Origin: Vandiemenella viatica
Taxonomy: Eukaryota > Arthropoda > Insecta > Orthoptera > Morabidae
Assembly (NCBI GenBank): GCA_031002005.1
Contig: CM061919.1
Location: 35,181,088-35,245,087 of the forward strand
Direction: 5' to 3'
Length of the DNA stretch: 64,000 nt
Part shown: positions 21,744-34,400 of the stretch, in pieces
Layout of the letters: the number at the start of each line of letters is the position of its first letter
Numbering within the stretch: the stretch's first letter is position 1
The notes under the pieces: model-generated
What the model was told of the DNA's origin: nothing
Databases searched by the model: none
What the model saw: only the letters and a program-made list of their open reading frames with translations
Position numbers and translations under genes: made by a program

Positions 21744-22604
21744 CTATTTCAACATTCACAGGAAAGTTAGAGAAGTAACAGGAAGTAACAGAAGTAACCT
21801 AATACAGTGAATAAACTAGTGGACAATGAGAGAAATGTCATTGTTGATACTCAAGGTATCAGAGATGCATGGAAGAGACATGTAAAACAACTGTTTTCAG
21901 ATAGCCGTCTGCAACCTCCACAATTTGAAGGTAAAAAAGGTCCATGCATTTTACTGACTCAAGAACAACCTGCAATAAAAGGAATGAAAGACGATAAAAC
22001 TCCAGGCACTGAAAAGATAAATGCAGAAATTTAACCTTCTTAATGAAGTGGTTGACCTCAGTATTCAATGACATCAACAACTCCTCAAGATTGGCTCAAA
22101 TCAGAGTTTATTACATTACCAAAAATACCCGAAGTTAAGTCATGTGGTGAATACAGAACGATGAGCCACACATTCAAACTCTTTCTGAAGGTTATGCAGC
22201 AAAGAATATATAAGCTCCGTGAAGAATGTTTATCACCTATACAGTTGGGATTCAGAAATACAGTTGGAACACGAGAAGCTCTGTTCAACATCCAAGTACG
22301 CTGCAGAGATATAAATTGTGATGTCTGTGCTTCTTTTACAGATTATCAGAAGGCCTTTGACAGGATAAGCATTAGAAAATGATAGAAATTTTAAAAAGTA
22401 TTGGCTTGGATGACAAAGACCTGAGAATTATTGTTAACCTCTATTGGAAAGAGTCTGCTCATGTGAGACTGAAGGGAGGAAATACAGATGAAGTAAAACT
22501 TCTTCGTGGTGCAAGACAAGGTTGTATCCTGTCCCCCTTAATATTTAATAGCTATTCAGTGTATATCTTTAGGGAGGCGTTGAGTGATGTGGAGATGGGA
22601 GTGC
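21744..22604 (+). pseudogene. RTE-type LINE fragment: RT domain (frameshifted)
   Basis: Continuing the protein left at 14271, the plus strand reads IHRKVREVTGS, INKLVDNERNVIVDTQGIRD, IKGMKDDKTPGTEKINAEI, WLKSEFITLPK, AFDRISIRK, GLDDKDLRIIVNLYWKE, GARQGCILSPLIFN and YIFREALSDVEMGV. These are RT motifs of the RTE type. Several frameshifts and stops break it, and the YADD box is never reached because a CR1-like LINE begins at about 22605. Confidence 0.7.
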
Positions 22605-23738
22605 CGTTGAAGTGGTTTTCAAGTAGGCAATATGGTTTCAAGCAAGGATATTCATGCGAATCTCAGTTGGTGGGATATATGCAAGATATTTCAGATGAAA
22701 TGGACAAGGGAGGCCAAATTGATAGTGTAGCACTAGATCTGTATAAGGCGTTTGACAGAGTAAGCCATAAAATGGTAGTAAGTAAGGTAAAAAAACATTG
22801 GAGTGGATAAGAAAGTGATTTGCTGGGTAGAAGAATTTTTAAAAGGTAGAAAACAGAAAGTTAGGGTAGGAAATGTAGTATCAAAAGAAGTGGAAGTGAA
22901 AATGGGTGTGCCACAGGGTAGCGTATTGGGACCATTACTATTCATTATTCTAATGAATAATTGTGTTGATTGTTTACTATCTGAAATTAGATTGTTTGCA
23001 GATGACATTTTGCTGTATAAAAGAATCAAAACGATAGAGGATTGTAAACAGTTGCAGGGTGATCTGGACAGGATATCTAATTGGGTTGGTAAACATGGAA
23101 TGAAGATAAATGCAAAGAAGAGTCAGCTTATTAGATACACAAATAAAAAATAAAAGGTTAATAATGAATATAAGGTGGGGAAAGAATTGCTTGCTGAAGA
23201 CTTGAAATGTAAATATCTTGGAATTACTTTCGATTACAAACTTAACTGGGCAGGACACATAGGACAGGTGGTAGGAAAAGGTTTCAAAGTTCTGACACTT
23301 GTTGGATAGAGTGATGAGGGGATGTACGAGAGAAGTCAAGGAATTGGGTTACAAAACTTTGGTGAGACCATTGCTCGAATATGGTAGTGTAGTATGGGAC
23401 CCTCATTTTACGTATCAAATACAGGATTTGCGGAGGGTGCAAAAAAGGGCTGTTAGATTTTTTCTGGAAATTATCGCAGAATGCAATCAGTGACGGATAT
23501 GATAAAGGAGCTGGAATGGGATTCATTGCGAGACAGGAGGAGGATGAGGAGGGATTATGGGTAGTGTACAGGGCATATACTATATATGAGGCATGGAAAG
23601 ATATTGCAATAGGTATGAAAAGTAGTGCATGGAAGGGAAAAGATGACCATGACCACAAGCTGGCACTCGATTTCAGGCACAAGGGTGTGGGAAGATTCTC
23701 TTTTTTAGGTAAGGGTGTCAGGGATTGGAATGAGATAC
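22605..23738 (+). pseudogene. CR1-like LINE fragment, RT to C-terminus
   Basis: It begins inside the RT domain (QYGFKQGYSCESQLVGYMQD, ALDLYKAFDRVSHKM) and continues with MGVPQGSVLGPLLFIILMNN, RLFADDILLYKR, KHGMKINAKKSQLI, KYLGITFDYKLNWAGHI and RPLLEYGSVVWDPHF, ending at GVRDWNEI. The FADD box is intact, but there are stops at about 22808 and 23152 and shifts near 23300 and 23480. It is the same family as the minus-strand copy at 51440-55435. It is cut off at 23738, where the palindrome arm begins. Confidence 0.8.
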
Positions 23739-23769
23739 AGTAGGAAGACAAGGGGGAAGCAAGGAACAG

Positions 23770-23842
23770 CCAATCAGCGTCCAGGGATTGCATGACGTCA
23801 CGAAGTGAGCAGCCAATCAGCGTTCAAGGTCGTATGACGTCA
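23770..23842. promoter_or_regulatory. Paired CCAAT and CRE motifs, left outer end
   Basis: CCAAT (in GCCAATCAGCG) occurs at 23770 and 23813, and TGACGTCA at 23793-23800 and 23835-23842. This is an approximate tandem duplication of ~43 bp. CCAAT plus CRE is a common promoter arrangement, but no transcript is identified. The mirror-image set is at 38236-38350. Confidence 0.5.
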
Positions 23843-25070
23843 CACGTTAGTTCTTTTGCCGGCCGCTAGGGAGCAGCATCTCCCAAGGGCTTAATTTCTT
23901 TGGGCGCAGATATTCCACTCCCTCAGGAGAGTGAAAGCTAGCGGGGGAATTCCGCCGCCCGGGGCGTATTTACACATGATACGCGTTCTGTTAGACGTTG
24001 CGACAGGTGTGAACTTGCTCATCCGAGACATCGCGCGTTCGCCTTGCATAACTGTCGCTTGAGGTCAGCACACGGCAGAAGACATTTGTCGCTAGATGGA
24101 GCGGGTGTACCAATATGCGTGAAATATTTTCGATGTTTGCGAAGCCACTCGCGTGTTTGACCGGGAGTCCGACAGGTTACGAAATGGCTCCAAGGGAAGC
24201 ACATTATTCATTCGCCATTATGAAAGCATAGCTGGCGGACAAAGAAAGTAGGGCGTCCAACACAGCGTTCGTGTGATTGCAGAATTTTGTTCAGAGTCTC
24301 AGGCTTGCAGCGAATTTCGTGTGTATCCTGCTATCGATAAGGAATTCAGGTTGTGCCATATGCTCATTGCACTGCGAAACCGCCCCAGCAGGATACATAG
24401 AAATATTTCAGCATTCACTTCGGTTCAAGAAGAAATTATTACGAGATGAGAATAATTATTATATGTCAGTTTTCGTAGTACAAATCTAAGAAACATTTAT
24501 GGTAGCCCAATCACTTGTGTTTTCAAAACGAAAATCGAAAATTTTGTTTTCATTCTGGGCGAACAGAAAAACTGCTTGAGTCTTTGTATTTAATTTAAAA
24601 AATAGACCATGTGAAAGCGTAACTTTTACGTTTAAAACGTGATAATGAACCATGGAATGTCCTGGCATAGCTCAAATTCACGTCTATATAATGCAGTTCT
24701 GATATTCGAAATTGGCAGAGGGTGCTTTGCACAAAAAATAACTCTGTGTGAATAACAAGAGGAAATAAGCGTCAGTAGGGTGGGATTCCAATATAATTAA
24801 TCGTTAATGATAACTCGCGAATTTCTGTCACACCCCCATTATTTTAATATATTAAATTATGTGCAATGAAACAAAGCGAGAATCCAACTAATGTTTTAAA
24901 CTCAAAGAAGTGATTTCCTCATGGATGTGTCTGCAACCTCGATGAACTTTGTGTGTATTTCTATCCTATTGCTATGGCATTAACTTCCCTGCCCATTTTA
25001 TCTGAAAAATGCTTACTAAATTAGATTCACATAATTATCATTGCCTAATGCAAAGTTGTAGATGTGAAAT

Positions 25071-25400
25071 CCAGTTTCTTTCCCTACAGACATTTCTGAA
25101 GTGATTATAGTGTTAATCTCTCCACTGATGTCAAACCAATCAGCCTGTAATTTTTTCAAGCTTATTTCTCAACCCTGCAGACTCAGTCTTTCGACAAGAG
25201 CCCCACATGAAAATACTTGTGACAGTCGATTTGAAAACCAGTTTCTTTCCCTACAGACATTCCAGAAGTGAATACACGTTAATCTCTCAACTTATATCAA
25301 ACCATCAGCATGTAATTTTTTTTCAAGCCTATTTCTCAACCCTGTCTTTGGACAATAGGCCACTTGAAAATATTTGTGACAAAGCCTTTCCCACATCAAA
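25071..25400. repeat. 167-bp tandem duplication in the left arm
   Basis: CCAGTTTCTTTCCCTACAGA begins at 25071 and again at 25238, each followed by similar sequence (ATCTCTC, ATTTTTTCAAGC, TTTCTCAACCCTG). The first copy has CACTGATGTCAAACCAATCA, which resembles minus-strand CR1-like sequence at about 52780, so the unit is a degraded LINE piece. The right arm has only one copy. Confidence 0.55.
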
Positions 25401-26479
25401 GCTAGAAAAAATCAAAGTTTCCAGTTTGACAATGGCAAAACTCAAGGAATGGAAACATCAGTACGACTCCTTATTTCCCTAATCGTATCTCTGTTGCCAT
25501 TGGTATAAAATATTTCATTGCACTCGTAATTGTTGCCACCAAGGTCAAACCTTTGTCGTCTGTATCAATTCTGTTATGCTTTCGTAAGCAATCACAAATT
25601 GAGTGGTCCTTAGCTGTACTTTGTCTAAAATTCCAATCAATCCCTTGTGACACATCCAGTGATTGACACCTTTAACTGTATTTACAGTACAGCACGTATG
25701 TTCCAGGAACGAAATACGTCTGTTAATCTTACTAATTTCAACCCATGTCGAATCGAAGTACGCCAGTCCTATGTGATAAAAATCGAGTCACGCTAAGCAC
25801 AGAACATGCCTGAGACCATCGCCTGTAACCAAGGTGGAGATATAGAAAATTTAACCCACTCCCTTATAGCAAGAAATCCAGTGCACTATTCCTAATTCTT
25901 TCACCAAGATCCACCCTAGCCTCATCGCCAACATACGCCCAGCACTTCGTCAAACCACCTTCTGTTTTCCAATGATTCCCATCCAACCCTGATCAGTTAC
26001 AGACAGGGTTACCTTCTGTTCGTGCGTTAAAGTAAACCAAAAATTAAAATTCGCAAAGTCTTCTCCTAATCAGTAGCCAGGTACCAAAATGTTCACTTAA
26101 GGTGCTTCTACTGCAGTTTTCCAGGAAAATTCTACCCCTTTTCCAGGAAATTATTTTTCAATAAATCAGGACCCAGGAGAGTTCTCCATTCGGTTTAAAA
26201 TGTTCCCATCTAACGCCAACCTTCGGATTCAGGACCAAGTGTGACATTTGTTTGTAATTGCATGCTTTGTTCAAGTAACCACGATAAAGTTACCTAATGC
26301 TCTTAGCTAACTGATAGTTTCTTGGTCATCAAACAGACATCATAACCCACATTTTCATAGAAGATCCCCACACATCGACAAGTATCCAAAACGTCACCAT
26401 AGGTTCTATTACGCCTAAGATAGTGCTCACACTTGAACTGTCGTAAATTGTTAGGTCAAAGTGGGTGTTTAGATATTTT

Positions 26480-26740
26480 TCCACTCAGGCCTCATCACCT
26501 AAAGTCTAGTGCGAGATTGTGGTCATGGTCAACTTAGGCTCCATACACCACTCAGAATTATTCCACCAATATCCATTCTAACAGCATTATACGCCACCTA
26601 CAGCCCCTCAACACTCTTCCTATCTTCCAATGACATCCATACTAACACCACACAAGCAATGGTCTGACTGTGGGTTTGTACCCAAGTCCTTCGCTTCTCT
26701 GGTACATCACCCCTCTCTGTTAAATGATTTTTTATGTAGT
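26480..26740 (-). pseudogene. Degraded CR1-like LINE piece in the left arm
   Basis: GGTCATGGTCAACTTAGG and TGTACCCAAGTCCTTCGCTT match the minus-strand CR1-like copy around 51670 and 51975, with many changes. No frame survives. The inverted partner is at 34990-35210. Confidence 0.5.
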
Positions 26741-27296
26741 GAGAATCAAAATTCACATGCCAACACAAACGGCAGTAAACTGTAAAGAGCACATCGAAAT
26801 GGGAGATTGTCTAAGCCCTGAAACAATGGTTAGAAGCACACGTTGATAATTCTATAACCATATATTTTAGACTCAAATCCACAGAGGAATGACACACGCA
26901 CACACTTGTACATGCATACAGCAAGGTCGACAGAACTAACAGCAAGCATCACGGAAACGATGAAGTGGGGGCAGAATTGTCGTTACAACTGATTAACTGG
27001 ACAGAACTATCGTTACAAAAATCATCAGACAGACGAGTTACTTACGCTTACATGCACAAAGAGAGACGCAGATACACATGTCCAAGACTACACAATTACC
27101 GGTACCAATCATGGAAACAAAAAAGTGGTGTATTACTCTCTTGCCTCATGACTGGCTGAAAAACAGAAGTCTCCTTACATATCATCAGCCTGGCGAGATA
27201 GAAGGTGTGCAAAAGATGACATGTTTTCACCATAAACCTAAGTGTTTATACCATAAATAGTGTTCATCGCGCCCCAGTTGATTATATTTACCGTCA

Positions 27297-30200
27297 ACAC
27301 GTCTCTCCCACACCGCAACCCTTTCTACCATTCAGTAAAAAAGTGACGCAGGTACCATGAGTTGCAACTAGACACTTGACTATCAGATCTCACCCACAAA
27401 TCCATACTATCTCAATACACTAGCACAAACAAGCATAAGTGGAGGGACAGCAAAATCATTCGTCCAGACAGACAGTGTTTATAGAAGGTATTACCATATT
27501 TACACATACAGACACAGAGAGAGACGCACAAACACTCACATTTCCATGCCTTCAGCGAGCTAGACACAACAATCCAGCCCCAATCATGGCGACGAAAAAG
27601 TGGGGTAGAACCCCCATGGCTCATAACTGACCAAAAAAAATCATCAGTAACATATGTTCCAGGCACCATACTCTTCACATCAACATCATCTCATTTATTT
27701 CACACTACAGACCTCACTATCATCCAGTATCATGTGTGCTAGGTACAAAACTGTTCACATCAGCACCAACACGTCTATCCCACACCTAAGCTTTTTCTGC
27801 CATTCAGTAACATGTGCTCCCCATGTACCACGAGTAGCAGTAGACACTTGGTCATCAGACAGATATCCATAACTCCCATATTCATACTAGGTCTCACCCA
27901 CAAATCCATACGTCACCTCACACAAGCATAAGTGCAGGAACAGCACATCATACATCCAGAAAAACGAGATAAGGAAGGTATCACCACATTTACGCAAAAA
28001 ACACACAGAGATAGAGATGCATACACACGTACATTTCCATGCCTACAGCGATCTCGACTCAACAACTAGCCCAATCATGGCAACGAAAAAGTGGAACAGA
28101 ACACCCATGACTGGCCAAAAATCATAGAAAGACACACACACACTCACATGTCAATGCATTCACACAGTTCCATTCATCACCACACATAACTGGAGGAAAG
28201 AGACTGAACATGCTAGATCCAAACTGAAGAGTTACAGGATGTGTGAAGTTTGAAATCACAGCCACATCTCGCCCACACCGCAACCCTTTCTGTCATTCAG
28301 TAATATGTGCCCCCCATGTACCACGAGTAGCAGTAGACACTTGGTCATCAGACAGATATCATAACTCCCATATTCATACTAGGTCTCACCCACAAATCCA
28401 TATGTCACCTCACACAAGCATAAGTGCAGGAACAGCACATCATACATCCAGAAAAACGAGATAAGGGAAGGTATCACCACATTACGCTAAAAAACACACA
28501 GAGATAGAGATGCATACACACGTACATTTCCATGCCTACAGCGATCTCGACTCAACAACTAGCCCAATCATGGCAACGAAAAAGTGGAACAGAACACCCA
28601 TGACTGGCTCAAAAATCATAGAAAGACACACACACACTCACATGTCAATGCATTCACACAGTTCCATTCATCACCACACATAACTGAGGAAAGGGACTGA
28701 ACATGCTAGATCCAAACTGAAGAGTTACAGGATGTGTGAAGTTTGAAATCACAGCCACATCTCGCCCACACCGCAACCCTTTCTGTCATTTAGTAATATG
28801 TGCCCCCATGTACCACGAGTAGCAGTAGACACTTGGTCATCAGACAGATATCATAACTCCCATATTCATACTAGGTCTCACCCACAAATCCATATGTCAC
28901 CTCACACAAGCATAAGTGCAGGAACAGCACATCATACATCCAGACAAACGAGATAAAGGAAGGTATCACCACATTTACGCAAAAAAACACACAGAGATAG
29001 AGATGCATACACACGTACATTTCCATGCCTACAGCGATCTCGACTCAACAACTAGCCCAATCATGGCAACGAAAAAGTGGAACAGAACACCCATGACTGG
29101 CCAAAAATCATAGAAAGACACACACACACTCACATGTCAATGCATTCACACAGTTCCATTCATCACCACACATAACTGGAGGAAAGGGACTGAACATGCT
29201 AGATCCAAACTGAAGAGTTACAGGATGTGTGAAGTTTGAAATCACAGCCACATCTCGCCCACACCGCAACCCTTTCTGTCATTTAGTAATATGTGCCCCC
29301 ATGTACCACGAGTAGCAGTAGACACTTGGTCATCAGACAGATATCATAACTCCCATATTCATACTAGGTCTCACCCACAAATCCATATGTCACCTCACAC
29401 AAGCATAAGTGCAGGAACAGCACATCATACATCCAGAAAAACGAGATAAAGGAAGGTATCACCACATTTACGCAAAAAAACACACAGAGATAGAGATGCA
29501 TACACACGTACATTTCCATGCCTACAGCGATCTCGACTCAACAACTAGCCCAATCATGGCAACGAAAAAGTGGAACAGAACACCCATGACTGGCCAAAAA
29601 TCATAGAAAGACACACACACACTCACATGTCAATGCATTCACACAGTTCCATTCATCACCACACATAACTGGAGGAAAGGACTGAACATGCTAGATCCAA
29701 ACTGAAGAGTTACAGGATGTGTGAAGTTTGAAATCACAGCCACATCTCGCCCACACCGCAACCCTTTCTGTCATTTAGTAATATGTGCCCCCATGTACCA
29801 CGAGTAGCAGTAGACACTTGGTCATCAGACAGATATCATAACTCCCATATTCATACTAGGTCTCACCCACAAATCCATATGTCACCTCACACAAGCATAA
29901 GTGCAGGAACAGCACATCATACATCCAGAAAAACGAGATAAAGGAAGGTATCACCACATTTACGCAAAAAACACACAGAGATAGAGATGCATACACACGT
30001 ACATTTCCATGCCTACAAGCGATCTCGACTCAACAACTAGCCCAATCATGGCAACGAAAAAGTGGAACAGAACACCCATGACTGGCCAAAAATCATAGAA
30101 AGACACACACACACTCACATGTCAATGCATTCACACAGTTCCATTCATCACCACACATAACTGGAGGAAAGAGACTGAACATGCTAGATCCAAACTGAAG

Positions 30201-31700
30201 AGTTACAGGATGTGTGAAGTTTGAAATCACAGCCACATCTCGCCCACACCGCAACCCTTTCTGTCATTTAGTAACATGTGCCCCCATGTACCACGAGTAG
30301 CAGTAGACACTTGGTCATCAGACAGATATCATAACTCCCATATTCATACTAGGTCTCACCCACAAATCCATATGTCACCTCACACAAGCATAAGTGCAGG
30401 AACAGCACATCATACATCCAGAAAAACGAGATAAAGGAAGGTATCACCACATTTACGCAAAAAACACACAGAGATAGAGATGCATACACACGTACATTTC
30501 CATGCCTACAGCGATCTCGACTCAACAACTAGCCCAATCATGGCAACGAAAAAGTGGAACAGAACACCCATGACTGGCCAAAAATCATAGAAAGACACAC
30601 ACACACTCACATGTCAATGCATTCACACAGTTCCATTCATCACCACACATAACTGGAGGAAAGGGACTGAACATGCTAGATCCAAACTGAAGAGTTACAG
30701 GATGTGTGAAGTTTGAAATCACAGCCACATCTCGCCCACACCGCAACCCTTTCTGTCATTTAGTAATATGTGCCCCCCATGTACCACGAGTAGCAGTAGA
30801 CACTTGGTCATCAGACAGATATCATAACTCCCATATTCATACTAGGTCTCACCCACAAATCCATATGTCACCTCACACAAGCATAAGTGCAGGAACAGCA
30901 CATCATACATCCAGACAAACGAGATAAAGGAAGGTATCACCACATTTACGCAAAAAAAAACACACAGAGATAGAGACGCATACACACGTACATTTCCATG
31001 CCTACAGCGATCTCGACTCAACAACTAGCCCAATCGTGGCAACGAAAAAGTGAAACAGAACACCCATGACTGGCCAAAAATCATAGAAAGACACACATAC
31101 ACACACACACTCACATGTCAAAGCATTCACGCAGTTCCATTCATCACCATACATAACTGGAGGAAAGAGACTGAACATGCTAGATCCAAACTGAAGAGTT
31201 ACAGGATGTGTGAAGTTTGAAATCACAGTCACATCTCTCCCACACCGCAGCCCTTTCGGTCATTTAATAACATGTGACCCAGGTACCATGAGTTACAATA
31301 GACACTTGTCTATCAGACGGGTATCATAACCTCCATATTCATACTAGGTCTCACCCACAAACCCATACGTCTCCACACAAGCACAAACATATGGGAGGAA
31401 CAGCAATTCATACGTCCAGATAAATGAGTTTAAGGAAGGTATCACAATACTTACGCATACAGACACAGAGAAAGACGCACACAGACACATATATCCATGC
31501 CTACAGCGAGCTCAACACAACAACCAGCCCAATCATGGCAAAGAAAAAGTGGGACAGAACCCCCATGGCTCAAGACTGACAAAAAAAAATCATCATTAAC
31601 ATGTGTTCCAAGTAACAAACTCCTCACATCAAAATCATATCATTTAACTCACACTACAGACCTCTCTGCCATTCAGTATCGTTGGTAATATGTACAAAGC
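27297..31700. repeat. ~493-bp tandem satellite, left arm (about 9 units)
   Basis: Units recur with CCCACACCGCAACCCTTTCT at about 27308, 28268, 28762, 29256, 29749, 30241, 30733 and 31237, with a diverged one at 27777. The partial end is near 31690. The six units from 28.2 to 31.1 kb are almost identical, while the outer units are diverged. This pattern is typical of recent amplification in the middle of an array. Each unit includes short CA-rich runs. The 60-75 codon open frames in it repeat with the unit and have no protein character. Confidence 0.85.
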
Positions 31701-32008
31701 TAATTTCATAAGTTACCACATACATACAAGTAATTGCAGGAAAGGGTCCCGACACACGACATCCACACTGAGGTGTTACATGATAGGCAGATGATAGCAT
31801 GTCTTTACAATACATCTCAGTGCTCACCACACATACTTGATTTTTAATGTGCCATCAGTATAGCTGGTGGCTGGAACTAAGCTCTTGACAATTTTTGGTC
31901 AAAAGTCATTTGTTAACAGCAGCTCATCAAAGATAAATTTTGGGTGAACCTGCCCAGGCGGGCGCGGCGGGAGGTGGGCCACCCTTCCCCACTGCGGACA
32001 GAAATACC

Positions 32009-32178
32009 GTAATACGCCGGTCTAAAAGCGCGGACCGCGATGGTTTACCGGAGTTTTCCGACCGGGACCTACTACCGGTAACCGCATTTTTAGGACCGCA
32101 CTGAAGACCGGAATTTCATTGCGCTCGAGGCGGTAATATGCGCCGGTATACCGACCTACTAAAACACGATGTACGCGT
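32009..32178. other. CG-rich spacer at the centre of the palindrome
   Basis: About 170 bp that is not part of the inverted arms. It is unusually rich in CG and in CCGG/ACCG strings for this window. It has direct repeats such as GACCTACTA (32066-32074 and 32153-32161) and near-repeats of TAATACGCCGGT, plus a CGCGGACCGCG palindrome near 32029-32039. Nothing coding was recognised. Confidence 0.6.
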
Positions 32179-32489
32179 CCGCTGCGAGGAAGGGTGGCCC
32201 ACCTCCCGCCGCGCCCGCCTGGGCAGGTTCACCCAAAATTTATCTTTGATGAGCTGCTGTTAACAAATGACTTTTGACCAAAAATTGTCAAGAGCTTAGT
32301 TCCAGCCACCAGCTATACTGATGGCACATTAAAAATCAAGTATGTGTGGTGAGCACTGAGATGTATTGTAAAGACATGCTATCATCTGCCTATCATGTAA
32401 CACCTCAGTGTGGATGTCGTGTGTCGGGACCCTTTCCTGCAATTACTTGTATGTATGTGGTAACTTATGAAATTAGCTTTGTACATATT

Positions 32490-34400
32490 ACCAACGATAC
32501 TGAATGGCAGAGAGGTCTGTAGTGTGAGTTAAATGATATGATTTTGATGTGAGGAGTTTGTTACTTGGAACACATGTTAATGATGATTTTTTTTGTCAGT
32601 CTTGAGCCATGGGGGTTCTGTCCCACTTTTTCTTTGCCATGATTGGGCTGGTTGTTGTGTTGAGCTCGCTGTAGGCATGGATATATGTGTCTGTGTGCGT
32701 CTTTCTCTGTGTCTGTATGCGTAAGTATTGTGATACCTTCCTTAAACTCATTTATCTGGACGTATGAATTGCTGTTCCTCCCATATGTTTGTGCTTGTGT
32801 GGAGACGTATGGGTTTGTGGGTGAGACCTAGTATGAATATGGAGGTTATGATACCCGTCTGATAGACAAGTGTCTATTGTAACTCATGGTACCTGGGTCA
32901 CATGTTATTAAATGACCGAAAGGGCTTGCGGTGTGGGAGAGATGTGACTGTGATTTCAAACTTCACACATCCTGTAACTCTTCAGTTTGGATCTAGCATG
33001 TTCAGTCTCTTTCCTCCAGTTATGTATGGTGATGAATGGAACTGCGTGAATGCATTGACATGTGAGTGTGTGTGTGTATGTGTGTCTTTCTATGATTTTT
33101 GGCCAGTCATGGGTGTTCTGTTTCACTTTTTCGTTGCCACTGATTGGGCTAGTTGTTGAGTCGAGATCGCTGTAGGCATGGAAATGTACGTGTGTATGCG
33201 TCTCTATCTCTGTGTGTTTTTTTTGCGTAAATGTGGTGATACCTTCCCTTATCTCGTTTTTCTGGATGTATGATGTGCTGTTCCTGCACTTATGCTTGTG
33301 TGAGGTGACATATGGATTTGTGGGTGAGACCTAGTATGAATATGGGAGTTATGATATCTGTCTGATGACCAAGTGTCTACTGCTACTCGTGGTACATGGG
33401 GGGCACATAGTTACTGAATGACAGAAAGGGTTGCGGTGTGGGCGAGATGTGGCTGTGATTTCAAACTTCACACATCCTGTAACTCTTCAGTTTGGATCTA
33501 GCATGTTCAGTCTCTTTCCTCCAGTTATGTGTGGTGATGTAATGGAACTGTGTGAATGTATTGACATGTGAGTGTGTGTGTGTCTTTCTATGATTTTTGG
33601 CCAGTCATGGGTGTTCTGTTCCACTTTTTCGTTGCCATGATTGGGCTAGTTGTTGAGTCGAGATCGCTGTAGGCATGGAAATGTACGTGTGTATGCATCT
33701 CTATCTCTGTGTGTTTTTTGCGTAAATGTGGTGATACCTTCCTTTATCTCGTTTTTCTGGATGTATGATGTGCTGTTCCTGCACTTATGCTTGTGTGAGG
33801 TGACGTATGGATTTGTGGGTGAGACCTAGTATGAATATGGGAGTTATGGTATCTGTCTGATGACCAAGTGTCTACTGCTACTCGTGGTACATGGGGAGCA
33901 CATGTTACTGAATGGCAGAAAAGACGTGTTGGTGCTGATGTGAACAGTTTTGTACCTAGCACACATGATACTGGATGGTAGTGAGGTCTGTAGTGTGAAA
34001 TAAATGAGATGATGTTGATGTGAAGAGTATGGTGCCTGGAACATATGTTACTGATGATTTTTTTTGGTCAGTTATGAGCCATGGGGGTTCTACCCCACTT
34101 TTTCGTCGCCATGATTGGGGCTGGATGTTGTGTCTAGCTCGCTGAAGGCATGGAAATGTGAGTGTTTGTGCGTCTCTCTCTGTGTCTGTATGTGTAAATA
34201 TGGTAATACCTTCTATAAACACGTCTGTCTGGACGAATGATTTTGCAGTCCCTCCACTTATGTTTGTTTGTGCTAGTGTATTGAGATGTATGGATTTGTG
34301 GGTGAGATCTGATAGTCAAGTGTCTGTTGCAACTCATGGTACCTGCGTCACTTTTTTACTGAATGGTAGAAAGGGTTGCGGTGTGGGAGAGACGTGTTGA
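32490..34400. repeat. ~493-bp tandem satellite, right arm (about 4 units)
   Basis: Inverted counterparts of the left-arm units, with the AGAAAGGGTTGCGGTGTGGG landmark at about 32914 (variant), 33425 and 34372, and a diverged unit at about 33915. The two inner units are close to the homogeneous left-arm type, and the outer two match the diverged left-arm units. Confidence 0.8.

Larger units (their letters stand above)
23739..32008. repeat. Left arm of a giant inverted duplication (~8.3 kb)
   Basis: This sequence reappears inverted at 32179-38381. The match is near perfect for at least 1 kb next to the centre: for example, the 31830-31998 stretch is base-for-base repeated at 32188-32360. Matching persists with more differences to the outer ends, where GAACAGCCAATCAGCG lies in both. 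Length differences come from tandem-repeat copy number (about 9 units against 4), from a segment around 24750-25240 present only here, and from a 773-bp insertion only in the right arm. It contains degraded CR1-like LINE pieces and no intact gene. Confidence 0.85.

Noticed and set aside
28243..31232. Repeated 60-90 codon frames across the satellite array
   Set aside because: They recur with the ~493-bp unit, occur on both strands and shift with single-base indels between units, so they are not genes.
27297..31700. CRISPR-like array
   Set aside because: Units are ~493 bp and contiguous, with no short repeats separated by unique spacers; the host is a eukaryote.
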